Source of the DNA: Arthrobotrys musiformis
Lineage: Eukaryota; Ascomycota; Orbiliomycetes; Orbiliales; Orbiliaceae
Length of the DNA: 64,000 bases
NCBI GenBank assembly: GCA_036971715.1
Contig: JAVHJL010000001.1
Location: forward strand, 3,348,001-3,412,000
Direction of reading: 5' to 3'
Below the pieces are notes generated by a model. It was not told the origin of the DNA. It made no database searches and worked only from the letters and a program-made list of their open reading frames with translations. Shown here piece by piece: positions 37,683 through 49,549 of the stretch (its first letter is position 1; each line of letters opens with the position of its first letter). The translations under genes and the position numbers were made by a program.

Positions 37683-38752
37683 TACGGACAAACGAGAAGC
37701 TTCCAAAGGCAAAAGACCCTCCCCGAAAAAAGGATCGGTCTAGCCTCGAAATTCGGAATTCCTTCCCTGACACATTGTTTTTTCCGTTTTTGAATTTGTC
37801 GAGGCTGTCGTAGTCCTCCTCGTCGTCGTCAAATTCCTTTCCCTCCCTCTCACTTTTTTGAGATTTGTTCTTCTGAACTGCCCGACTTGTGCCTCTTCTC
37901 CGCTTCTGGCCGGCTACGCCCTTTATTTTATTTTTCCTTCAAATTTCTTTTATTTTATTACGATTGTTATTATTATTGTTATCGGTCTCCCCTGAACTGA
38001 CGACTATTTCTAAGTGCTCGCTTTTTAAGAACTTGCCTGCTGACTGACTGACTTGGGGGTTTGAAGTACTCGCTTTATTGTTCCATCCGTTCGTTCTTTT
38101 GGCTTGTTATCGTTGTTGATATTATTATCAACTTTGCTATTGCCCGTCCCGCTCGATCGTTCTGGCCATTCAGAATCCAGCCATTCATTCCTTCCTGCCT
38201 TCCTTTCGACATCTAGCCTCCTATTCTCTCCTGACCTACCCACCAAGACACCACACACCGTCACTCGATAATTCATTTTGCCCCGACGGATAAGACAAGA
38301 ACGGGACAAAGTCAAAGAAGGAAAAATAAAAATAAAATAAAAATAAAACGCCATCGCTCTTTTTTCAACTACTCTTTCGGTGAACTCGGACCAAATCGAT
38401 TCCATTCAAAGGGAAAGAAAGGGAGAGGCAGGCAAGAGTTATATCATTAAATTCTACATTCACTCACTTGACTTCACACATTCGTCCATACTTCACACCG
38501 CTGGCCCCCACCTCCACCTTGACAGCATCACCGCCTTCTCCTAACCTTTTTTTCAAAACTCAACCATTCAAGTTGCAAATCCAACAAGGGACTACCCCTC
38601 AAACAACCTCCAAAATTTCACGACTCATCCCCTCTCTCCTTCGCCCGCTCTCCTCCCTCAGGGCTCGACCTCTATCGCCGCCTGGCGAAGAGTTCCCTCC
38701 TCTCTCCCCAGAGCTTCCTCACACCCCGACGTCTCCTAGATCACCACGCAAC

Positions 38753-40430
38753 ATGACGTCTCCACAGTATGCTACGATGCCGGCTTCGCCAAGCAAAATA
38801 CCCTCTGCTCAGGCGACACCGACCTTTGCTCAAGCGATACCCGAAATGCCAAATAAGAATATCATGAACTGGTCGACGGAGGATGTCGTTACTTTTATGA
38901 ATGAGTTGGGTTTACCTCAGTACCCGGACGCTTGGATAGGTAAGCTTGCGACATACGCACAAAATATATGTTGAAAAAACACGCATATATATACTTCTGG
39001 CCGAAAACGATAGGCCGATCTCGAGAGAAACGTGGTACTGATTATTTCCGGCATGGATTTGCAACAGATAACGAGGTCACCGGCGATGCACTTATTCACT
39101 TGAACCACGACGAACTTCTGGAGATGGGAATTGAAAGTATCGGGCATAGGATGCAGATCCTCAAGGCCGTCTACAAAGTCAAGATTGCCCACGAGGTTCC
39201 CATCGAACCAGAACATTACGTTCCGATCAGTAAGCTCAGCTCTCCGCTACTCCGGCAGCCTCTATAATATTCGATCGAATTGCTGATTGATATGTATCCT
39301 CGCTAGCCGCCAACCCTGCCGATGCCAACCCCGATACCACCTTCGTTACTGTTTCCGAGGTCCAGCAGTTGATATCAGCGGTGAAAATACGTGACGATAA
39401 GGTCTTTACGTTGGAACAGGAGTTGAGGAGAGTTAATGATGCCTTCAATAAGCTGCGAGAGGAGATGCTGCCGATCCTGAAAACGATCAAAAACGAAACG
39501 AAACCTCTGCCGAAACCATCATCCAACTCGACAGCAACTTCGACTACGCCGACCTACAAGGAATTCGACAACAGTGCCTACGATAGGGATTCGGCTTACC
39601 GAAGCCGTGGTCCGGAGCATGTGTCCGAGAGTGTCGATATTCGACGCGAACCCACCCCTCAACCCTTACTATCGCAGCCACCGACGAGGAAATACTCTGT
39701 TAAGAAGGTCGAGACCGGGAAGAGTTCTTATTTGAAGGGGGCTATATCACCTGGAAGCGATAGAAACACGATCCGAGAGCAATTTGTGACGGTCCCGGAG
39801 ACCAATACTATAGATTCAATAGCTAGCACGCTGGTCCCGACACCGAATACAGCAATCCAGTCGCCCCCGACAATCGGAGTGAAGGAAAGGTCCGATTCCG
39901 CAATATCTTTGCCTTCAGCATCGCTTCCGACACCATCCTCACCCCATAACGGCGGCCTCGCACACAACCCCCTGGCACGGAGCTTTAGCACAAACAGACC
40001 CAGCGGCCGATATGGCAGGGGCCCAAGAGAAGAACCGGAACAACATCTCAGAGCCCGCTCACGAGACCGTGTACGGCACGACCCACCGCCAATGGCTTCC
40101 CCACCTGCGGCAGAAGACGAGGGTAGCAATCCACCCACCGTCGAAATATTCAAGTCTTTCAGAGTATCCATGGACGACCCATGCTACAAAGTGCTACCGG
40201 CTGCTCTCAAGCGATACAACATTCAGGCCGATTGGCAGCATTATGCACTTTATATTGTATACGGAGATCAAGAGCGCTGCTTAGGGTATGAGGAGAAGCC
40301 CCTCATATTGTTCAAGCAGCTCGACAAGGAAGGAAAGAAACCGATGTTTATGCTGAGAAGGCATATTAACCCGGAATCCGGCCAACCGAGTGGTATAGTG
40401 ACTGCGAATCCACCTGGAGGCGTTCTGTAA
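38753..40430 (+). CDS. STE50: MAPK adaptor STE50 (SAM and RA domains)
   Basis: An adaptor that tethers the MAPKKK Ste11 to Cdc42/Ras-type GTPases in the pheromone, filamentation and osmotic MAPK pathways. Exons are 38753-38939, 39068-39229 and 39307-40430, giving about 490 residues. The first in-frame ATG (MTSPQYATMPASPSK) is at 38753; the frame is open upstream but has no ATG. An N-terminal SAM domain lies near residues 38-100. It is rebuilt correctly by intron 1 (NWSTEDVVTFMNELG, then PQYPDAWIDNEVTGDAL), which confirms the 128-bp intron. A short coiled coil (LEQELRRVNDAFNKLREEM) and a Ser/Pro-rich linker follow. The RA domain is near residues 394-467 (IFKSFRVSMDDPCYKVLPAAL...KPMFMLRRHI). 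Length and domain order match the Pezizomycotina family. Confidence 0.95.
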
Positions 40431-41623
40431 ATGTTTTATGTTATTTTCATTGATGGAAAAGAAAAAGACACGGTCCTATATATTTCTATATTTTATCACC
40501 TATACCCTCCCTCTCTCCCCCTCTCTCATCTTTTTTAAACGGTCTTCTTAACTGGTTAAAGTATTGTTTCTGGTTTTAAAGCATCTTATGGAAAAAGCCA
40601 GCGGTTTTCTGTCTCTTTTTTTTGTTTTAGCCTCTCAAACTGATATCGGCATTTTCTCCCCCCTTCTTTCCCCCTTGACTACCTCAATACCATTACCTTT
40701 TACTTAAACGGGGCATATGTTTTCTTTCTTTGCTCCCTCCCTCTCTGGCTTTGTTTCTTGGTTTTTCTTATGGGCTCCTTTTTTTACAGCTTACTTTAAC
40801 TACTCTTTGTACTATTTTTCAATGTATACACTTACAAATTCCTCTTTATTCCTTGGCCATGAATGTTTTACCTACCATTACTATTACTACTACCAGATTC
40901 ATTATTATTATCACCATTGACAACCTCAATCATACATTACATTACATGCATACCCACACTCGTCTTACTCTTTTTTTAAATTTTGCTTTTTTGGTTTTGG
41001 GTTTCATGGATAGTTGAGTGGGTAGATGGTTTGGAGTAGAGGGGTGGGCGAATGCATGGGGCGACCTTATGGGTATAGGGGATTATGGGGTCATGCTTTT
41101 TATCTCTTTTTTTGTATTGGCTGTATATGGCTAGTTATAATATGCATGATCAGCGATGCATGTGTATTGAATGTGAAGAGATATATATTTAACTCCTGGG
41201 GAGACGCTTAAGTTGGTTTATAGGGATGCTCGCTCTGCTTCGTAGATTGGCTGGTATTGGTGTCATTTCAAGATGCGTGAAGTATAGGGTTTATGATAGA
41301 GTACATTGTAGACGCTTCAGTGGGGGTGTGAATGTGATACGAGGAATACTTTCCCGTTTAAATTGTTGGTTTTGTGGAAAGAGTGAGGGCTTTTCATAGT
41401 TTTTGGATATCGTACATATGGAAATGCTGGGGAAGATGAAGAAGCATCGCTGTGGGGTTTTGGTTTGCTGTACGTATAGCGTTTGGTGTTTAGGTAGATT
41501 AATGGGATATTTGAGGGCGCGGTGGAGGTTGTCCCGTCGCCAGGCTCCTCAACTGTCGACGAGGTGCAGGCATGGTGGTGTGGTTCAACTTATGCAGTGG
41601 CATTTGATATGCGTGGTAAGTTT
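40431..41623. other. Intergenic: 3' ends of STE50 and the K/E-tail gene
   Basis: Convergent 3' flanks, T-rich, with only short shadow frames. No RNA gene or repeat of note was seen. Confidence 0.55.
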
Positions 41624-42401
41624 CTATGAGGACTTCTTCTCGTCGTCGGATTTTGGTTCTTCCTTCTTTTCTTCCTTCTTTTCTTCCTTCTTTTCTTCCT
41701 TCTTCTCTTCCTTTGGTTCCTGGTGGTAAATGTTAATGTGGTGTTCTTGTGGGTATATAATTCAGGGCAGGCGTGGTTTTGGGGCGACATACTTCCTTCT
41801 TCTCTTCCTTCTTCTCTTCTGTCTTCTCCTCCTTCTTTTCTTCTGTCTTTTCTTCTTCCTTCTTCTCTTCTTTCTTCTCCTCCTTCACTTCGGGTTCAGC
41901 TGGCTTGGCAGCTGGCTTCTCCTCCTCCTTTGGTGGTGGGGGTGGTGGTGGGGTGGACTCGACCTTGGCCTCCTTTGCTGGAGCATGGGCGGCGTGGGAG
42001 TCGTGGTGATGGTCGTCGTGTCCGGCCTTGTGAGGGGCAGGGGCGGCTTTAATGAGCCAGTAGGACTATTTACACATGTACTAATATTAGAGCTATTCTA
42101 GTGTAGATTTGGAAGTCAATTGGCACATACGGCTGGAACGGTGAAGCCGACGGCAGCGATCAGCCTGTGTTATACGGTCAATTGGTTAGTTATCGTGTTT
42201 TTTTTATAAAGTCGTATGATAAATACTTAATTTTAGTGTTTGGTGGAGGGGGTGTAGGACGTACCAAGGGGTGTCGCTGGTCTTCTGGTAGGCGCCGTGG
42301 GCGTCGGAGTAGGCCCGTCGAGCGACGATTCTGTTGACACCTCGGCCGGCGGCTCTTTGCGAGGCGGCAGTGATCAGACGGCGGGAGGCGGGACGGAACA
42401 T
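41624..42401 (-). CDS. Small mitochondrial single-pass protein with Lys/Glu repeat tail
   Basis: I read four exons: 42265-42401, 42131-42164 (only 34 nt), 41793-42065 and 41624-41719, giving about 179 residues. The N-terminus (MFRPASRRLITAASQRAAGR...IVARRAYSD) is an Arg/Ser/Ala-rich, acid-free presequence typical of mitochondrial import. TSDTPW then leads into one hydrophobic segment (LIAAVGFTVPASYWLI, near residues 46-62), as in small inner-membrane proteins. A His-rich patch (HDDHHHDSHAAH), a proline run and a long highly charged KEEKKEEK tail follow. The tail is encoded by tandem 12-bp units and crosses the last intron in frame. I recall similar unnamed mitochondrial proteins in other Pezizomycotina, but no function is known to me. 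It is divergent from CAND1. Confidence 0.75.
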
Positions 42402-43379
42402 TGTGTTCTCTTTTTATTTATTTATTATTTTCAATTGGAAATGAGGTGGGATAAGTAAGATATACTTGGAAGGATGAACGGAGAGGTCAATTGGAGGGAG
42501 AGAGGGGGGTTTATTGGGAAGAGGAGATATGTTCCCGAGGAAATATTTTGTCGAAATGTGAATGTTGTTCGGAAAGTGCGGGTTTTTGTGGTTTTTGACG
42601 CCTTCTGCTATCGGGGAGTGGAAGCATTGGCATTGGCCCGTGTGGCGATGACGTCTATTCTTGCCATTTCCGGGAGTTATACCGGGCTCCGGGTGGTGCT
42701 TCCCCGGTGGACACATGCGGCTCGGGGAGTGCTCGGGGAGGACGCGTTGTTGGACGGCCGGCCGTATCTTATCGGACAGCTGGAGCAACCGCCGGCTGGT
42801 TGGTCTCGCTTTCCCCACCACAAACACATAACGACAACCACGCCAAAGCAGACAGCCCGGCTTGCCAAAGACGCACTTAGCTTGCTTGCTTGCTTAGCTG
42901 GGGCTCGTACATAGTCAGTCACGTTTGGATTGCTCATCCTTCTTGCATTTCTGTTCTACTTCATTACAGTATACTTCCTTACTTTACCTACTCCTTGAGA
43001 TCTTGACTTGGGTGTACCTTGTGTGTGGTGCTCAAGTGCGTGATTGAAACCGTGGTGGGGTTTTTGGAGATACAATAAATACCAAGCTGCCTGAGCTTCA
43101 CAACTTCAGGTCTGTTTATCTACATATTCCCTGCCTGTGGGTGGTTGTCATCTGGATCCTTCGTATTCATCTTGGAGAAAGTGTATGATATCCTGTCACG
43201 TTCGTGGCTTCTGACTTCAATCCCCTCGTCCTAGATTCAACCCACCCGAGAGAAACCCCCTCCATTTCGATCAACCTCAGATTACCACCTCTCCTCACCA
43301 CCACGACCATCACCAAATCGAATTACCATCATACTGCTTTTTTCCTACTACCACCCTCGATTCTCCTTCTTTGTTCAAA
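42402..43379. promoter_or_regulatory. Divergent K/E-tail gene / CAND1 upstream region
   Basis: About 980 bp between divergent starts, holding both promoters and leaders. The stretch just before CAND1 is CT-rich, like many fungal 5' UTRs. The frame at 42474-42914 lacks any family likeness. Confidence 0.55.
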
Positions 43380-46300
43380 ATGTCTCAGCAGTTTCAGATA
43401 AACCCCATCCTTCAGCAGTTGGGTGATGCGGATAGCGACTTCCGGTTCATGGCCTTGAACGACCTGTTCACGCTCGTCACCTCTAACGCGAATACCATCC
43501 CCAGTGACTCCGGTTCCTCTACCTCACGCCTTATTGATGGTGTTGTAAAGGCTCTGGATGATACCAATGGCGAGGTCCAGAATTTGGCTGTTAAATGGTC
43601 GGTTCGCCATAGATTGATAATTGCACCCTTTGGGGGGAGGAGATGTTGTAAATTATCGCTAACACGTTTCGATGTCTATTAGTCTAGCACCTCTTTCGCT
43701 CAAGATCAAAGACTTGCAGCTCCGAGACTTATTCGGGAAACTTACCGAGCTCATCAGCTCGTCCAATGATCCCTCCATCCCAGCAACTGCCCTGCGACTG
43801 GTCATTGCTGCTCTATCAAAATGTGGATCCTCAGCGACTGCTGGTTCGGCTACAGCTGTCCAAACCGCTCAGCAGTGTATCCACCAAGTCGTCATTCCTA
43901 AACTTCTGATAATTCTGGGCCCGGGTGCCTCGACTAAGCCAGGACAGGGTGTTTCGATTGACACGGTTGATATCCTTATTGAGGTTCTAAAATCTTTCGG
44001 AGATACTATTGATCCCCATGACCTAGAGAAGCTCCAACCCGCGCTTTTGTCTCTGATTGAGAATGAGAAAGCCTCTTCAGTCGTCAAGAAGCGTGCGGTC
44101 ACGGCTCTCGCCTCGTTGGGTATCTATGCATCCGATACCCTGCTTAGTAGGACCGTTTCGCATTTGATCATGGTCTTCAGATCCTCCCACATTTCTCCAA
44201 ATATGCAGAGGCTACTGGTTTCGATTGCCGGTGCGCTTTCCAGGTCCACACCTAAGAGGTTTGGACCGTACTTGAAAACTCTGGCGCCGTTTGTTCTCGC
44301 CTTGGTTGATGGGCATGATTTGGAGAGGGATGATGATGATTCTGAGCCGCAGACTGAGCAGGATGAAGTCCGGGAGGCTGCTTTGGCGGCACTTGAGTCT
44401 TTTTTGGCGCATTGTCCTGTTGAGATGAAGAATTTTACGAATGAGGTTATCGGTGCTGGGTTGGTGTACTTGAAGTACGATCCTAACTATGTTGAGGAAG
44501 AAGAGGATGAGGAGATGGGCGGTACCCAGGCTGATGATGACGAGGAAGATGATGCGGATAATCTTGATGATGAGGAGTTTGAAGATGAGGGTGGATTGAG
44601 TGATGATGATGATATCTCATGGAAGGTCCGAAGGGGGGCAGCCAAGTTGCTGAGCACTGTTATCAACACCAGAGCCGAGGATTTGTTGAAGGAGACTTTG
44701 TACAGAGAGGTGGCTCCATCGCTGGTTAAACGTTTCTCGGAACGTGAGGAGAATGTTCGCCTTGAAGTTCTTGCTACTACGACAACGCTCATTCGCAAGA
44801 CTAGGGATTTGGCGTACTCGGGCTCCGGGTCTTCGAAGAGGGCTGTGGTGGTTAAGAGGCGTAGAAGAGGTTCGGATATCAGCATGTACGAGCAGGAGAA
44901 AACCTCTATGGCGCCACCTGATCAGCCATCTGCTTCCCACGCGCTTCAGAAACTTTCACCACAGTTGGCCAAGTCGTCTGCCAAGTTGTTGAGGAACCCG
45001 AGTTTGAACACCAAGCAGACTACCGTCGATCTCCTGTCGGCTTTGATTACTGCTCTACCGGATCCGAACGATACTTTGAAGACCGTTTTGCCACCTGCTG
45101 TTAGCATTGTTGCCGCCAGCGAGGGTGGATCTTCTGCACCGGCCTCTGCAGCTGCTTCTGGAAGCGCTGCTGCCTCATCTTCGTCGCTTAGGATTGAGGC
45201 ACTCAAGTTTTTGAGCATTGCTTTCGTTGAAGGTGGTGATGAGGCTCTTAAGCCTTCCCTCAATGATATCGTTAAGGCCGTCGCTGGTGCTTCGTTGGAC
45301 AAGTTTTACAAGATCTCGGGTCAAGCTCTTTCGACTGCTTCCGAATTGCTTACCCTCCTCGCTCCTGAGATCGCCGTTGAAGACGTTTCTTCGTTCAAGA
45401 CTCTCTACGATTCCATTGTTTCCAAAATCCAACAAAACGACGCCGATCTTGAAGTCCGAGAGCGTGCTATTGAGGCTATGGGAAGCTTGCTCACCGTTAC
45501 TAGTGGAACGGAATATTTGGATTCGGAATCCAGGGCTCGAGCTTTCACTTTGCTTCTTGAGCGTCTCCGTAACGAGACTACTCGATTGACCACCGTTCGC
45601 TCGATTGAGAAACTAGCCCATGAAGCTCATCCTAATGACCTTTCTACTGTTTGGGTCAAGGATGTTATTTCGGAGCTGGGTGCTCAGTTGAGGAAGGCGA
45701 ATCGTGCGCTCCGTGGATCCAGCTTGGTGGCTCTTAGGGCGCTGGTTTTGAATCCAAATGTTCAACCTACCTTGTCTGCTGAGACGGCGGACGAGCTCGT
45801 TACCGTTTTGACGCCACTGCTGTCGTCTAGTGATCTTCATTTGTGCGGACCGGCGCTTCAGATCTTATCGGTTCTTGTTTCCGGTGGTATCGTGCTCAAG
45901 CCCGAGGTTATCGCCGGTGTCGCTGGTCTTGGCCAGAACCCTCTTACCGGCGGTCCGTTGGAGGCATTGTTGGGACTAGTCCGCAGCGCTACCGCCAGGG
46001 GACAAGGCAATGAGATTCTCTCCCAGTACTTGAACCTCGGTGTCAATGGTAATACCGTCGTCGTTGCCAAGGTTATCGGTACCACGCTAGCAACTGGAGC
46101 TGACCACAAGCAGCCACTTAGTGTGTCGTTGGCAAGCTTTGTGGAAGAGATCCAGAGCAATACTATCGATAAGAAGAAGGCTTTGGCGTTGATGGTGCTC
46201 GGAGAGGCGGCGTTGAACGGACACGGGGAGTTCTCTTTGGGACCGGATATCTTTATCAAACAGCTTAAGTCGAAGAGTGAGGATGTTCCCTTGGCTGCTG

Positions 46301-47498
46301 CGACGGCTTTGGGACTTGCTGGTGTGGGGAATCCGCAGCAGTTTGTGCCTGCTATTATTAAGGAGTTTGCTGCGAGTGTTACTTCGAAGAATCAGTATCT
46401 TTTGTTGCATTCGTATAAAGAGGTTTGTGTTTTTTAAACATATCTGGGCAATGGAAGGGGCGGTTTTGCTAATGGGGGTGATTTTAGATTCTTCAACACT
46501 CTGTGCAGAAGCCGGAGAATATCAGCGAGTTCGGTGGGGAGATTTGGAATCACTTAATTACTGCGGCCAAACATGAGGAGAGCAAGAGCATTGCTGCCGA
46601 GTGTGTTGGAAGACTTGCGATTATTGATCCGAGGGCTTATATTCCTGGGTTGCAGGTATGTACATTTTTTTCCTTCGATCTTTTCAAGGAGAGTAAATGG
46701 AGAGGCTAATTATGAATGTAGCAACAACTGGGTGATCCGGACCCGGCTGTCCGAGGAGTCGTCATCTCTGGTCTCCGTTATACTTTGACGGATACCACAG
46801 GTAGCTTCGACGCCTTCCTCCAGCCGGTAGTCACTGAACTCTTGGTTGCGATGCTCAATGATCCCAATTTGGATAACCGAAAACTGGCATTGACCACTCT
46901 CAACTCCGCGGCTCACAGCAAGGCCGGGTTGGTCAAGGCGAATCTTTCATCCTTGCTTCCATTGGTTTACCAGGAGACTATCATCAAACCTGAGCTTATT
47001 CGCGAGGTTCAGATGGGTCCGTTCAAACATAAGGTCGACGATGGTTTGGAGCTCCGAAAGACGGCGTATGATACATTGTTCACGATTATCGAGGCTGCGT
47101 ACGCACGGATGAACCCGGCGCAGATTTACGACCGTATCATCGCTGGTTTGGGCGACGAGCACGAAGTTCAGATTATTTGCAACCTGATGCTTGGAAAACT
47201 GGTAGTCATCGGCAAGGACGATGTGATTAAGAGGTTGGATAGCATTGCGGAGAAGTACAAGGTCACGTTATCGATCAAGGCGAAGGAGAATGCGGTGAAG
47301 CAGGAGTTGGAGAAGATGAGCGAGTTGAATCGGTCGATTTTGAGGACTACGTTAACGATCCAGGCGCACGTTGGGACCGGGGCGAATCATGAGTTCGGGT
47401 GGGTTGGGTTTTACGAGTGGGCGAAGCAGAATTTTGGGGGTGAGTTGGGGAGTTTGGAGAAGGAGGAGGCGAAGGCTGCGAAGGGGGTTGGGAATTAG
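43380..47498 (+). CDS. Cullin-associated NEDD8-dissociated protein CAND1 (TIP120)
   Basis: A HEAT-repeat exchange factor that binds unneddylated cullin-Rbx1 and swaps F-box substrate receptors on SCF ligases. Exons are 43380-43597, 43683-46422, 46488-46655 and 46722-47498, giving about 1300 residues. The ATG precedes SQQFQINPILQQLGDADSDFR, the usual first HEAT repeat. Intron 1 splits a Cys codon and restores NLAVKCLAPLSLKIKD. Its donor is the unusual GTCGGT. HEAT repeats run through the protein. A strongly acidic insert (EEEEDEEMGG...LSDDDD, about residues 343-383) interrupts them, as in other CAND1 proteins. The C-terminal TIP120 domain is clear (GPFKHKVDDGLELRKTAYDT, about residues 1140-1160). 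Five tandem 12-bp repeats begin 10 bases after the stop. Confidence 0.95.
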
Positions 47499-47508
47499 AG
47501 ATTCCTTT

Positions 47509-47568
47509 CCAATGGGCTTGCTAATGGGCTTTCCAATGGGAATTCCAATGGGAATCCCAATGGGCATT
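47509..47568. repeat. Tandem 12-bp repeat, five units
   Basis: Five units related to CCAATGGGAATT, differing at a few positions, lie in the CAND1 3' UTR and start 10 bases after the stop codon. Confidence 0.92.
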
Positions 47569-48350
47569 TGTCGGTCCTTAACAGACGTGGGTGAGCCTTC
47601 GCTTTCGAGCCTTTGCCTTTCTCTTCTCTTTTTTTCTTTTAAGATTATGGGCTTCTTGTTTTTTACTGTGAACTCGTTCTTACTTGCGTGGTTTTTGGTT
47701 GGTGGGGTATATGCATACTATGGTTAAATGATTGGGGGAGGTGGTGGGGATAAGGGTGATTCTGGTGGGACTGAGCATAGTCTGGCCTGTGTAGGTAAAG
47801 TCTATAGCTTATTGGGCAATGCATGGTAATCTGAATTGAGTGTGGCTTTATAATTTATAATTCATGTGAAGTGTTTATTTGAGGGTAGAACTACAACTGC
47901 TCGTGGATAGCAGTCTCTCAACCAAACTGTGCGTAGATATAGTGTCGACTAGTTTCTAAGTGGTGTAATGTTGGTGTGTGGTTTTTTGGAAGGCTGTGGT
48001 TTGGACTTTGGATCCTTGGTCTTGGATGGATCCTTGGTATTAATATTCTAGCCTCGAGACTGATTAATATTATGGAGCTGGCTTTTGAAGGTGGAGATTT
48101 TTATTATATATATGTAGGTACTTCGGTAATCATAATTTCTCTTTAAATTCTTGGTACGATGGTTCACGATTCGGGTTTGAAGAGTGGCTACTGGTGGTGG
48201 AGTTTAGTGATATATGGTCTCGTACCCAGACCGATGTGATATATTACATATTGTTTGTCTCGTACCCAGCATATTGTATACACTTGCACATTCGATCCAT
48301 TAATTAAGACAAATGTTTACTTGAATATCTTTAAAATAGTACTTTATTGT

Positions 48351-48612
48351 ATGTTCCCTTTGGACTCCGGCGCAGTACCAGCCGTGCCGAGGCTAGTCCG
48401 TAGGATGCAAGGTGGGATATCGAAGATTGCCAAGCCAGAGACTCCGGTTGACTGCAAGGACACTGTGAAACCCTCCGCCAGAAGGAATACTGGGAACGAA
48501 AAGGTAAATGTTTTCAGGCATGATGTCTGGTATGAATCACCGAAGCCTGATATATTGTTTTTTGTAGCAAAGTGTACCCAGTGCGCCTTGTCTGGATCCG
48601 GCAGCTATATGA
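48351..48612 (+). CDS. Possible small two-exon ORF (65 aa)
   Basis: An ATG frame at 48351-48503 runs into a plausible 64-bp intron (GTAAAT donor, TTTTTTGTAG acceptor). It continues at 48568 for 14 codons to a TGA at 48610-48612. The predicted product (MFPLDSGAVPAVPRLVRR...) is basic and unrecognised. Chance is the more likely explanation without transcript support. Confidence 0.15.
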
Positions 48613-49355
48613 TTCAGAGTGGATCCCGTCCTCCGGTATGGATATGTATGCACGCCAGGATGTGGATTGTGTTGCATGTGTCGTTGTTTTAGCCTTCCGG
48701 GGGCGGACTCATAGTTTCCAGATTTGTTTCGATACGATACGAAGGACCGGTACCTCGGAGCTTTGGAGATGATTATGGGGAGGCCTTTGGGGTAGCGTAT
48801 ATACGCGTCACGTTTTTTGCCTGTCATCCCGGAGCAGTTGGGGTTACATGTTCTCCGGCGAGTGTCTGTATGTAGTGGAATGGAATGAGGCTACGTGGAG
48901 GTTACTAGCTTGTTCAGTAGCTTTGTGAGTAAGCTTAACAAAGGAAGCACGGATTGTTCTGGCACCTTCGATACGCCACAGCCATACCAGACCATACCAT
49001 ACCATACCATACATACTATAGTATAGTATAGGTAGTGTAATAGTGATAGCTATATTGAGCGGGATACCATATCCTGTTGGGCGGTGGCAAAGGCGCATTT
49101 TAGCTGTCACTGACTTGGATACTCAGTCAGTGCTAGGTAGCTGGGCTGAGGACGTGTGAGTGCTGTGCATGACCACTGGGCAGTTACCCAGATTGAGCTA
49201 CGTCGTCAAGCTGCCGTTAGTTACTCAGCTAGTTCAGGTAGTTACATGGTCGTTACTAAGTAGCTAGATCAGATCAGATCCTCTTGTTCTCGTCCTCTCA
49301 ACTTAAACCTTCTCCTCCACTTCCTCTCCCTCCCACTTCCACTTCCACTTCCTCC

Positions 49356-49420
49356 CACCACAACCACCACCACCACCATCACCATCACCCATCATCATCA
49401 CCACCATCATCATCATCCAT
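49356..49420. repeat. CAC/CAT trinucleotide-rich tract in the CDC48 leader
   Basis: Runs of CAC and CAT triplets within the C-rich region preceding the CDC48 start codon, probably in the 5' UTR. Confidence 0.8.
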
Positions 49421-49549
49421 CTCGGCCTCCCTTCATTTCCGGGGAAGAGAATAGAAAAACACCTACCTTCTTCCGTAGTGTCCTAGATACCAGCTCCTCT
49501 TTGTCTACGCGATATCCCCTCTACTCCACATTCAGTACCATCCACCATC

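Larger units (their letters stand above)
34581..38752. other. 4.2-kb gap between ELG1 and STE50
   Basis: No gene recognised. The first part is the T-rich ELG1 3' flank. From about 36850 the sequence is pyrimidine-rich, with many short tandem repeats: CCAA units at 37056-37075, CAAT units at 37456-37483, and ACAGGC-like units at about 37630-37682. From about 37800 to 38752 it is CT-rich, as in long fungal leaders. STE50 probably has a long, possibly spliced 5' UTR. Frames such as 37220-37813 translate low-complexity repeats. Confidence 0.5.
47499..49549. other. Intergenic between CAND1 and CDC48
   Basis: About 2 kb. It holds a 12-bp tandem repeat (47509-47568), CCATA units near 48991-49013, and the CAC/CAT-rich CDC48 leader (49356-49420). 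There is also a possible two-exon 65-codon frame at 48351-48612. No recognised gene. Confidence 0.5.

Noticed and set aside
37220..37813. 197-codon plus-strand frame upstream of STE50
   Set aside because: It translates short tandem repeats (CAAT, ACAGGC) into low-complexity text and lacks any domain.
38468..38752. Extending STE50 upstream in frame
   Set aside because: The frame is open but has no ATG before 38753, and the text is Pro/Ser-rich leader-like. The SAM domain is complete without it.
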